The notes below the pieces were generated by a model. The model did no database searches and was not told the DNA's origin. It saw only the letters and a list, made by a program, of their open reading frames with translations. The position numbers were made by a program, and so were the translations under genes. Below are positions 1 to 10,500 of a stretch of 64,000 nt of DNA, piece by piece. Numbering within the stretch: position 1 is the stretch's first letter; the number at the start of each line of letters is the position of its first letter. Origin of the DNA: Haemaphysalis longicornis (taxonomy: Eukaryota; Arthropoda; Arachnida; Ixodida; Ixodidae); the NCBI GenBank assembly GCA_013339765.2, contig CM023457.1:22866905-22930904 (forward strand). Reading direction: 5' to 3'.

Positions 1-300
1 TTTGCTGGCAGAAACCAATGATTTGTTGATTTGTTGGCTGCTTCAAATATGGCACATATCCATGCAGGAGGTGAGCTGACAAACGAAAAATTTATGAATT
101 AAAATTTTCTTCAGTACGGGACCTCGTTCTCGTTGCAAGGGTAAAAAATCAAGGCCAGAATAATAAATCTGAGCCATATGGCGAGTGCTGTGTCACCTTG
201 ATGGTTCTGAAGGCGCGTATACCTACTCTTTTTCTGAGTATGCTCCCTATTTATCTCCACTTTGAAGTTATTGTAGGCTGTGAGGGCAAGGGATGTTCAA
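1..300 (-). promoter_or_regulatory. Upstream flank of a probable third paralog of the P1/P2 family
   Basis: This stretch aligns by eye with the DNA upstream of P1 (about 11,420-11,700) and, more weakly, of P2 (about 33,960-34,070). Shared landmarks are a 'ttgttrgctgct...atggcacatatcc' block, a 'ttctgagggcg' block and, on the minus strand, AGATAAATA followed about 25 bp later by a purine run ending in GGTA. Because P1 and P2 lie left of this flank on the minus strand, the matching coding region here should lie just left of base 1. No coding sequence of it is inside the window. The homology is seen; the third gene is inferred. Confidence 0.6.
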
Positions 301-1134
301 TTTCAAGAAAAACTTGGTTGGTCGGATACCCCGACTGAGTGAATTGATGGAACTACCCATTCATTAATATCAAAGATTTTAACAAGAAGGGAACAATAGC
401 ACCGTGTAGAGGATAAATTATGTACCGGTGATGGTGGTGATGATTAGGGGTTTGTACATAGGCACGCATGGAGCAGAGTCTGCGTTTTCCTTTTCGGGCT
501 TCATCGCCCTGCAGGATTCATGTCTCCACGCCTTGCTTTTTTATGTCAGCATTTGTGAAGTGATCATATAGAACTCATTGATACTCTGACTGCTTAAGAG
601 AATATGTCAGAACTCAACCCACATCATCACTACTAACCCCTCATCCTTTTCTCTAACCCGAATCATAGGTCTTAGCATGATGCCCTCCATACTAACCCAC
701 TAACCCTCGCAGGCATGTAGCCTTCTCTTGAAGAATAAAACGTTTATAACAACGTCATAGTGCTACTCATTAAATTATTAGTACAGTATACTCGGTATAA
801 TTCAAACTCAAAGCGACCCCAGGATTTTTTTTTTAATTATAAGAACGTAACATAAATATGACTCGGGCAACATACCGACTCGTGTGTTATGAAATATTCT
901 AGTGCATCTGATAATACAACGTGCACACAGAATACTGAACGGATATTCATTTACACTTTGAAATAAAAATACCGAATGGATGAATGCTTTGTTAATGCGT
1001 ACGTTAGAGTCCAAAACATATTTTTCGAAACAACGTTCGTGCGCGGGTTTGCCTTGACACGTGCGTGCCGGTAACGGGCTTTATTTGGAACTGTTAGTGA
1101 TATAAGAATACAAATGTGCAGTAAGAAGCGGTAA
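300..1134. other. Intergenic DNA with no gene recognised
   Basis: AT-rich sequence with only short chance ORFs. Weak resemblance to the P1 upstream flank may continue to about 480 (a GATGATGAT-like tract). I see no repeat family or RNA gene. Confidence 0.5.
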
Positions 1135-2268
1135 ATGCGGGAGGTTCCCGTTTGAACCCATTCCCATTTTATCCTTCCCGCTTGTTCCCTCCCGTTTCAA
1201 CCCGGCGCAAAACGACGTTCCCTTTTCGCTTTTTCCCATTTCGCCTGTCCCATTTGAACCCATTCCCGTTTGAACCTTCTCGTTTGTTCCCTTGATTGAT
1301 TGATTGATTGATTGTAGGGTTTAACGCGCCGACGCAACGCAGGCGATGAGGCGCGCCGTAGTGGAGGGCTACGGATTAATTTTGACCACCTGGGAATCTT
1401 TATCGTGCGCCGAAATCTCGTACACACGGGCGTTTTTGCTTTTCGCCTCCATCAGAAAAGCGGCCACCGCGGCCGGGAATCGAATCCGCGACCTCGTGCT
1501 CAGCAGCAGAACTCTCGTTTGTTCCCTGCCGCTTCAACTCTGTACAAAACACCCTTCGCGTTTCGTATTTTCCCATTTAGTCCCTTGCTGGAATAACGAA
1601 CCCACTTTCGACTCGGGTGACTCGGACCGAGGGGTGCTGTTTTTGAAATTCATCCGACTGTATTTTAACCTGATGTTTTGAGTTACGTGTGACGCACCCG
1701 AAAGTCAAAAATTGCTTGCGTCCGACGTAACCTGAAAATTAAATTGAAGTTACGTCAAACGTATTTCAGCGTAAAAAAACCAAAGTATGCAGATGCCCTA
1801 TTAACCTGACACTGTTTTCAATGGTCCGTTTTACAATACGCGGCGCCAATTAAAAAAACAACACGTAGGTTGCTGCGTTGCGTCTGACGCGGTACAGCGT
1901 TGGTGAATTACAGCTGAAACCACACCCTTCCCTGGGCTTCTGCGTTGGTCGAGCGGTCTGGAACGTGTTGCTCGCATGCGTACTCGCGGCCGCGGAGATG
2001 GTTCCAGTTCCTAAGGTTGCATATACGAATGCCATGCACTTATATGCACCAAACACAAAAAAGAAAGGGCAAGAATTAACAAAATAGAACCTTCCCGCGG
2101 TCGCAGTGCCAGTTTGTAGCGTCCGTAGCTCTTGCCGAGAGGGAAGTTGGGTGTTTTAACAAATGCAACAATTTATTTATTAGGGGTAGTACAAGGCTAC
2201 TGTTTTATTTATACGCAGGAAAAAAATCTCGCACCAGATCTAGCTATCTACAGAAAAAAAATTTCACC
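1135..2268 (+). repeat. Dispersed repeat element, copy I (minisatellite-edged), interrupted by a SINE
   Basis: The first 160 bp are an irregular array of short units of the form 'CCCGTTTGAACCCATT'. The following 740 bp match, on the opposite strand, the sequence 18,384 down to about 17,445. The match includes the rare words 'cgtaggttgctgcgtt', 'cgaatgcca(t)gcac' and 'gcgaccgcgg'. Homology stops near 2,268, where copy II continues into different DNA, so this copy is truncated or recombined there. No coding capacity is evident. The SINE at 1,293-1,512 splits the minisatellite part. Confidence 0.75.
1293..1512 (-). mobile_element. tRNA-derived SINE of the tick Ruka type, with 15-bp target duplications
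   Basis: Read on the minus strand it has a B-box-like GGATTCGATTCCC, then 'ggccgcggtggccgc', 'gatggaggcgaaaagcaaaaacgcccgtgt', 'cactacggcgcgcctcat' (shown in parts) and a (CAAT)n tail. This order matches the tick SINE family I know as Ruka. The A-box half of the tRNA head is missing, so it is slightly 5'-truncated. It is flanked by a perfect 15-bp duplication, TCTCGTTTGTTCCCT, at 1,278-1,292 and 1,513-1,527. The same site in the sister repeat near 18,235 is uninterrupted. Confidence 0.9.
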
Positions 2269-4162
2269 ATCTTCCGTGGGGGGAACCCTGAGGAGGATGC
2301 GGAGCAGCAGTGGTGGTTGGTTGGTGTGTAAGTAGAGTTGAAGTAAGTAGTGTGAGTAGAGTTGGTGTGTGGTGTTAGAGTAACGAGACGTGTGGGTAGG
2401 GTGAGGAGGAAAATGGAGGAGAGACACGAATGCGCAGTGGAGGTGTGGACGGCGCTACAAGGGAGGGAACAGGCTCGACCATAAGCATCCTACGGGAAGA
2501 TGGTGTTATTTTATTAGAGGGGGTGTTAGAGTGGAGAGGCATTAGACAGAAAGAGAGAGAGAGACGTTGTACGTGGTATGAGTTTGTCTTTATTTGGGCA
2601 TTATCATCATCATGTTTAACGTAGGTGACGTCGACTTGTGGTGGGCGTTCCGCTTTGATTATGACCGCCTTATGGTCTGTGAAATGTAAAGCAAAGGGCT
2701 GTTGTTAGGTCCCGTCGTTAGGACTGCTTTTAGTTGGTTGGTTTTCATTTCTGTTGTATTTGTGTTTTGCGGAATATCATTGGGTTTCTGTATGAGAGTG
2801 AGAGAGGCGGGTCACGTGACTATTCTAAACCCACTTGGCTTTGTTTGTCATGGTGGCCAATCAGTGGCCTAATGTGGGCTAATCAATGAGGCATCCTCGC
2901 TCTCCAGTTGTGACGCCCCTTTTGTGGGGGCGAGGTTTTGTTGGTGAAACCTAGGAGTTTGATGTTTTGGGGGAACAGGAACATTGAGGAGAGACTGAGA
3001 GGAGACAGGAGAGGAGAGCGCGGCGAGCCCCGCTCGACGCGGGCCTTGCCCGGCCTCTTGTTTGCGATCATGAGCCTTGAAAGTTGTAAATACTTAGTGT
3101 AAATAAAGTGTACATATTGTACATTTTGAGTTTGCTTGGAGTAGACCGTCGTCGGGTATGTGCCGTCGGCCAACGAGCCGGCGAGTTGTTGTTTCATGGG
3201 ATGATCGCATCGATCATCGACTTTGGCGACCGATCACTTTTGAAGTTTAACTATCATATTCGAAGATGGTATGAATTTGGTGAGTCTGGAGGGCCAGATA
3301 ACGCTTCCAGTCCGCACCGGTCGGTTCTTCAGGTTCCCACTTCACCATTTTGACAGACTGAAAGAGGCGAGGGTGTTTTACATTGTGTCAGTTCGTATTT
3401 GGAATTTAGTGCCCTGTATCGTGGGCGTGTGGTAATTGAATCTTCTGTCTCCGGCGAGTCTGCCACGGAGAACTTCCAGCTCATTTGTGGAGCTCTGAAA
3501 GCTCAGGCTAACATTACCTATTAGTATACACACCAGCCTTAATTAAGCTGACTTTCCGGTGGAAGCTAATGTTCTCGTTGAACCGGCCGCCGTATATTGT
3601 TTTTGAACCATCGTATCGCACGGCAAAGCTCAGACTTTTTAATGCTGTTCTGCATGCCCCGAAGCTTTGACCGCTCATCTCCACGCTTTCTGGAGCCCTC
3701 ACGGAACCCCAGCTACCTGCCACCACAGACATTATGAAAATGTGCCGCACCACAGATACTAGATCTATAAAACTAGGACTATCATCTGTGGATGGTGTTT
3801 GTTTCGGTTCTTTACAGCAGAAAGATTAGGACTCTGAATACGCACAGGAACCAGCTGTTTAAAATTGCTGTTAATGCTTGACCATGCAGCGCTTGTACTG
3901 GTTGAGCCCGTTTCTCCTCTTATTGCGAAGCTTTCTTTGCCTTACTGATGGCGACGTTACACCGAACCGCACTGCAGGAAAGCGAACTTTCTCTGACGAT
4001 GATGATGATCGTGGGTAAAATAAAAGGTAGTTGAAACGCCAAGCTTCCTCTCATCGAAAGCCAATGTCTTCAAAGTCCGAAGTCCAATTTCTCTGCCCGA
4101 TTTCAGTTGCAGGACAGCCAACTTGCACAATGAGTTCCCACAAAGGCACACCAAGCGCCCCA
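2269..4162. other. Non-coding gap; possible polyadenylation or LTR-like signal
   Basis: No gene is supported. GT- and AG-rich low-complexity stretches occur at about 2,310-2,560. A plus-strand AATAAA at 3,102-3,107, followed by GT-rich sequence, could be the R region of a decayed LTR or a stray polyadenylation signal; paired LTR ends were not found. A short plus-strand reading frame around 3,540-3,670 looks weakly protein-like but has stops. Confidence 0.3.
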
Positions 4163-4606
4163 GAAAAAAAAAAAACTCCCACCTCCCCTCGCGGGAACCC
4201 CTGTGTAATGCGACGCATAGGGGGTTCCGTTGTTGTTTCCGTTAGGTTGATTCTCCCATCGCGTGAAACGGGCCGTGAACCCCCTGCCGCGGCTATGACG
4301 CAAAGTGGCGCGGCTATGACGCAACGCAATCCAACACAATCCACTGTAATCCAATCCAATCCAAATCCAATCCAATCCGATCCAATCAAAGCCAACCCAA
4401 GCCAAGCCAAGTTAAGCCAAGCCAAGCCAATCCAATCGAATCCAATCCAATGACCCTCGCGAGAGAGTGTTCACTATCGGAGAGGAGATGGGGTGAGCTG
4501 CGGAGAGCGCAGCTCGCGCGGCGAGGAGAAAGGGGGAGGGGTGTGGACGGACAACAACTCCGTATGGAGGGACAAGGCGAGTGAATGAGATGCAGTCGCA
4601 TCTAAA
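4163..4606 (+). repeat. Dispersed repeat with internal (CCAAT)n tract, copy I
   Basis: Near-identical in order to 20,052-20,451. It starts at 'ctcccacctcccctcgcggg', then 'gcgacgcata.ggggttccgttg', duplicated 'gcggctatgacgcaa' motifs, a run of CCAAT/CCAAG pentamers, and 'ctcgcgagag'. It ends at 'gatgcagtcgcatctaaaa' in both copies. No TIR or coding frame was seen. The copies differ mainly in the length of the pentamer tract. Confidence 0.8.
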
Positions 4607-5409
4607 ATGCCGTTCCCGTGGTCGGAGTCGTACCTGGGTGCTTCGCATAATGAAGCCGACGTCTACCGACCGCGGCATTCTGACACGATCGATGCAGCTT
4701 GAATTTCTGACTTTGACGCTGACTCAGTTTGCGTGGGAGAAACCTTCGTGTTTAAACAGTCTTTCTTCCAGAAAGGTGCTTTGACTTTTTTAAACGAGCT
4801 GGTCTGACAACGGTACACTCTTAAACGCTGGCCTGTAGAGGGATATCGATTGGGATGTGAACGCAGCTAGCATGTCTGTCGTCAATATAAAGAAATACCT
4901 CGAACGGTTGTTAGAGCAAGGAAATTTTGAAGTGATATTATTTTGATCTTCTACACAGACACAAATTACGCGACAACAAATATGACGCGTATGGGATTCT
5001 GCGGTAGCACACGGATGGAAATCAATAGTTAGAGCCACATTCGTGAATTATGTTTCGCTCTAAAAAAAGCGTTATTGTAATGCTAATGCAACTTTTTTTA
5101 ACCACCTGGTTTGACGCGATTATAATTAAGTCCGATCCTCTTCCGAATAGTCTCATTATACCAAAGGCTACGAAGAGCACAATGGAAAAAGTGGAGAGGA
5201 GCTAGAAATTACTCAAGGGCAAGGCCACCTCCTGTCTACTTTTCCCGCTCACGCGCTTTTCCAGCTATGTGGAATATTCAAAATCGTCGTACATTTTGGC
5301 TTTGCAACAAACTTTTACGACAATTCATTTCGAGACGTAGCGGTCGTATCCAAGACGCAGTAAGAAAAAGTATTTTTAAAGTCTTGTGTTCCTCGCCAAT
5401 TGTTAATGG
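4607..5409. other. Intergenic gap with nothing recognised
   Basis: No ORF with family-like features, no repeat pair and no RNA gene could be seen. Confidence 0.4.
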
Positions 5410-5413
5410 TTAA

Positions 5414-6210
5414 AGGGACATTGCAACACCTACCATCGAATACTCGGAATGTATTTTCGGGTAAAGCCTATTGTTCCAGAAATCTCCTCCCGCAGGAATG
5501 ATAAAAATGCGTTCCGTATCACCGAAACTCGCGCGATGAGAAATCGCGCATAATTGTCCTCTCTCAACTCTGCCGCGGACAACGCGACGAAATCTGCGCG
5601 CTTCCTCCTGGAGACCGGCTCGCGGCGTTTTCTTCGGTGGCCTTCGATATATCACATGCCTTTTCTCCTTTCTCCTTTTCTTCGCAACGTGTATGGGTCT
5701 ATTTTCGGTCCAGTGGCACAAAAAAGCAGGCATAGCTGCCTGCTCGCAAGTGCGCGCTCAAGCTGGTAGGGCGTTTTTGAAGCAATAAACGTTTGTTGTC
5801 GAGTGGTCTCGTCGAAAGGGGAGTATTGAGTTCGTCACTCAAACTCCGAGAGCAATCAAAACACAAAAGAAACACCTACACTATGCGTACAGGCTCGGGC
5901 ATACAAGAGGTTGGTACATAGCTCCGGCGACGGCGGATCGCCGCAGGAAATTCGCGAAATAAACCGCGAAGTTGACCAGCGACAGCCAATAGGACAGCCA
6001 TGACCGCAATGACGTCGTTTAGGCCATGCCAGGGGTGCATAATGAGGAGAACCGAAGAGAGCGCGGTTTGTTTTTTCGCATCTTTCACAGCGTTTTGTGA
6101 AGTTACCGCTTCACGTGCATGTGTTATATTTGGCTCAGGTATCCCTGGCAGTGTAATCTAAACGTCGCGCAGGTTTACTTGCACTGAACGAAGAGTGTTG
6201 CAGGGTCCCT
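5414..6210. mobile_element. 797-bp MITE with TTAA target duplication
   Basis: The ends are inverted repeats: AGGGACATTGCAACAC at the left and the reverse complement of AGGGACCCTGCAACAC at the right (two mismatches). TTAA flanks both ends (5,410-5,413 and 6,211-6,214). The interior has no transposase. A reversed, diverged copy lies at about 37,266-37,672. TTAA duplication is typical of piggyBac-type integration, but the terminal bases are not the usual CCY, so the superfamily is only inferred. Confidence 0.75.
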
Positions 6211-6214
6211 TTAA

Positions 6215-7512
6215 TGATTAAGGAAGACGAAACGCCACCCGTTGCGTTTGTGACGTGAAGCTCTCCCCTGGGCACTCAAAATGCTTGTCGATGTCAAAGT
6301 CATGTCTGTATTCCGTAATTGGGTCCGTGACAGTGATCTTACGAAAGCAGTTGTGGTGTGCAGGGAGTCATTTTATGTTTCTCCAGTGCTGTGCTGGCCC
6401 TACACCAAGGATCACGTGTGCTGAGTGATGGTTAAAAAAGGCTTCTCTCGTACAGCACTCGGACAGCTAATCAATGCTTTCTACGGAGGCAACTCGTGAA
6501 TGACGAGGCCGAAACTATGTTGACATGCAGGTCTCGTTAACTCCGGACTCTCATCGCTGTATCGAGTGGGTAGTTGTTACTGTAGTGTATATGAAATAAG
6601 AAGAGTGATTTCTGACACATAGAATTGTTCTTAATGTTAACAACGCGGCAAAAGAGGCTAGTTAGTACACATTATTCGCAGACAACGAAGCCGAAAACGA
6701 AGACGGGGTTTCCCACTGACACATAATATGCAAGCGCTCCATGGTTCTTGGCGCATTTTTAATAATTTCTGCAATTTAATGAACTAAGCTCATGAACACC
6801 CAGCCAACACGGAGTTGTTACACTGCTGAGAAGCTTACCAAAAGCGCCGTTCCAGTAAAGAAAAGCGTCGTAATTTGGAAAGTTGAAAGAGAGACAATGG
6901 TGACGTGTTTAAAGTAATTTTTCAACACAACCAAATGAGATTTATGGATGTCCGTATCTGTCCGTCAAGCCCGTAGGGTACTCACAAGTCACAACATAAA
7001 CCCTTGGATTCTCACAGCAGCATTGACAAAGCACAAAACAACACAGCGTAGTTCCTCTTAGCTGACGGCGTTAACGATTTCCTAGAAAAACAGTTTCTCT
7101 TAATAATTGCTCGTCCCGACACAAACGCAGCGGCAGGATTCCAAATGATCCCTCGCTGATGAATATTGCATCTGTGGTCGTGTTGCTAACTGGTCGCGAC
7201 GTTTCGGCGGAATGGCCACTCGAACTTTGAGGTTGACAATGGCTTGTGTGGATACGTTCTTGGTCCCAGTTTCCTGTAGGAAGGCTTCCGTTCTAGCCGA
7301 CATATAGAAAAACTGTCGTGGGTACTGAAGCGTTGATATCTCACTACGTGAATGTAACAGATGTTAACAGTTGAAGTGATGAGGGGGTAGCAGTCCCAAG
7401 AGGGTGGCTATATTTGGCTTGAGGAGCTTGTCTGTTGTTGACCTGCTGTGGCCCCAACGTTGTCTCCAACGAACCTGCACAGCATCAACGACTCCAGCTA
7501 CCAGGAGGCCGG
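6215..7512. other. Downstream flank / probable 3' UTR of P1
   Basis: No other gene is seen. From about 7,180 the sequence is homologous to the downstream flank of P2 (about 27,290-27,593), sharing 'aatggctggtgtg', 'ccagttt.ctgt.ggaa' and 'gttattctgcatcag'. The duplication therefore covered the 3' flank. No clear AATAAA close to the stop codon was found. Confidence 0.5.
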
Positions 7513-7537
7513 TTATTCTGCATCAGACCGCACATTG

Positions 7538-10500
7538 TCAAGGGTATTTTCTTCCCCCTTTCTCCTTTCCAGAATTTGGGGCACCATCTTCGACAGCAGC
7601 CGAGGGAAGTGTAGTGTGTGAAGTAGTGCCTTGGTAGCTGGATGAAGGGCCGGCGCCATCCCTTTCTCCAACATCTAAAGGAGTAATGCCCTCAAGCACC
7701 TGCTCCTCGCAGGCGACGTACTCCAACAACAACTCTCCAGGGTTATCTTCATTTCCGTTTTCCTGTGCGTTCGAAGTGTTCGATGTTATCACCAGCTCAC
7801 CATCCCTTAGCACGAGCGACATCTTTATCACCTTCTTTTCGTGAAGGCGTTCAATTCTGTGGTCGAACTGTGGTTTACTCAACTCGAACTCCCACGCCAA
7901 AGGCGATTCTGGGAGTTCGGTATATTCAACAAAACTCCGCGGTGGTGATTCTGGTGAGGTCACGAAAAGTGTTCTCTCCCTTGCACCCGGATGCTTCATC
8001 TTTGTGGGCTCCGTGATAGCAGGCATACCTGCAAGCACTCTAAATGGTTCGTCTCGATCGGGTCTGAGAACCGATATAGCCAAATGCTCACTCAGAAACC
8101 CGGCAGAGGGTTGCCTGAGTGTTTCTTTGGAAGGCTGTTCCGCGGCTGGGAGTTCTTTAGGGGCAGGGTATCCTAGACTGGCGTCTAATGCCTGCACTGC
8201 TTCTTCACAAGTTCCCTCGCAAACGAGAAGGGGGGTCGTTTCGATGTTAGATGGCTCCTTGTAAATTTCCTCAGGTGGGGGGTATTCAACCGATGTTTCC
8301 ACAACTTTGCGAGCTGTGTCAGGTGATCTATCGCATACTGCGACCAATACTGTCGTGTCCCAGTTCGACGATTGAGCCGCACCAACTCCTTCCGGCGACT
8401 TGCACGCGGAAGGGGGTGACTGAAACATGCCAGGATCCTGTTGAGACCAGTCGAAATCTCCAGGTGCAGGAGTGACCTCCCTGTGCGATGGCTCAGCAAG
8501 TAAGCGTTCTTTCGACGGCGAGTACTCAACAGACGACGTCAAAACTTTCTGTGCCTCTTCATCAGAGCCTTGAAAGAAAGTAACGGGTGGTGCATCAAAG
8601 TGCGATGGTTCAACAGCCGGTTTTTCTGATGTCTTGTACTCAGACAAGACCCCCGGACCTGCAGGATCACGTCCATATTCACCGGAAGTGGACACCTTTT
8701 GGGCGTCATTATCCCGAGCAACCTCGGTCAGTCCTTCCGGTGGCGAATATATCAAAGGACGCTCGTGCACCAGATCCGTTGTTCCCGTGGGAATTTCCAA
8801 TCCGCGTGATGACATCAACGATGGCGTTGAGGGTATAATGGATGAACGACGACGCGGTTGCATTGGGGCGGCGCGTGTAACTGTAGGCTCTGATGCCGGT
8901 GTTTCAGTCGACTCTACGCCTTCGGGTAATGGGGGCTTCCTTAACTCTTCGCGTGTGCTTTCGTACTCGGCAATGGCTGTCGCTGAATCGGAGTACATCG
9001 TCTCACACGAGGGGATCTCTTTTTGCGGCTTGCACTCAGGGGGAACACGTGGTGCCTCGCCGATCTGTTCAGGAGCTTCCGCGTATTTTTGCAGACTTGG
9101 CTTTACCTCAGTGGACGACAACTCTTCCGCGGGAAGCTCATCAGATGGCTCTTTGTGACGAGGAGTTTGTTCCACTAAGGCTGTCTCTTCAGCATTGGCA
9201 AGTGATCCTCGCGATGCTATCAAGGCCGAATTGGGTGGCTCAATGGATGAGGAACGTGGCCACGGCTGCATTATCTCAGTTATTTCAGTGGTGTACGACG
9301 CGTCAACAATGGCACGCTCTCCAGTTGCATCGTAAGCTGTAGGAACAGAAGTCACCTCGGAAGTGTGCGACGGTTCAACAACGGCACGCTCTTGTGGTGC
9401 CTCGTAAGGTGGGTGAACGGGAGTTATCTCAGCGGTGTAGGAAGTGGCAACAATGGCGCGCGATTCTGTTGCCTCGAAAGCTGCAGGGACGGGAGCCACC
9501 TCTGTAATGTGCGACCTTTCAATGGTGGCAGTGTCATCTGGTGCCTCGTGGGCTGGTAGAACGGGAATTATCTCACTAATGAACGGCGCCTCTTCAATGG
9601 CACGCTCTTCTGTTGCCTCGTGAGTTATAGGAATGGGAACCAGATCGGTGGTGTACGACAGGCCAAGTGGTTCTGTTGGATTATACTCTGGAGCAGCAGG
9701 TCGCACAAGGGTTACTTCTTGGGGGTTGTCTAGAGGTTCTGTTTCCGGAAGAAAAGCCACCAATGCAGTTGTTGTCTCGAAATAGGATGGCTCTGGAGCC
9801 CCGATGACCATTTGGTGGACATACTTTTCGGCAGCCTCCTGGGCAGCCTCTAGAGGGGCTGTAGGGAGCGCTGTTTCTGGAGGAAAGGCCTCCACTACAG
9901 CTGTTGTCTCGAAATAGGACGGATCTGGAGCCCCGATGACCATTTGGTAGACATACTTTTCGGCAGCCTCCTGGGAAGCCTCTGGAGGGGCTATAGGGGG
10001 CGTTGTTTCCAGAGCCTCTGGAGGTACTCTAGGGGCCGACGTCTCCGGAAGAAAGTCCTCAGATAGGGGTGCTGTCTCTAAATAGGACGGCTCTGGAGCC
10101 CCGATGACCATTTGGTTGACATACTTTTCGGCAGCCTCCTGGGAGGCCTCTGGAGCGGCTGTAGGGAGCGCTGTTTCTGGAGGAAAGGCCTCCAATACAG
10201 CTGTTGTCTCGAAATAGGATGGCTCTGGAGCCCCGATGACCATTTGGTAGACATACTTTTCGGCAGCTTCCTGGGAAGCCTCTGGAGGGGCTGTAGGGGG
10301 CGCTGTTTCCGGAGGAAAGGCCTCCACTACAGCTGTTGTCTCGAAATAGGACGGATCTGGAGCCCCGATGACCATTTGGTAGACATACTTTTCGGCAGCC
10401 TCCTGGGCAGCCTCTGGAGGGGCTGTAGGGGGCGCTGTTTCCGGAGGAAAGGCCTCCACTACAGCTGTTGTCTCGAAATAGGACGGATCTGGAGCCCCGA

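Noticed and set aside
2699..3290. Solo LTR
   Set aside because: AATAAA and GT-rich downstream sequence are present, but TG/CA ends, a target duplication and a partner LTR could not be identified.
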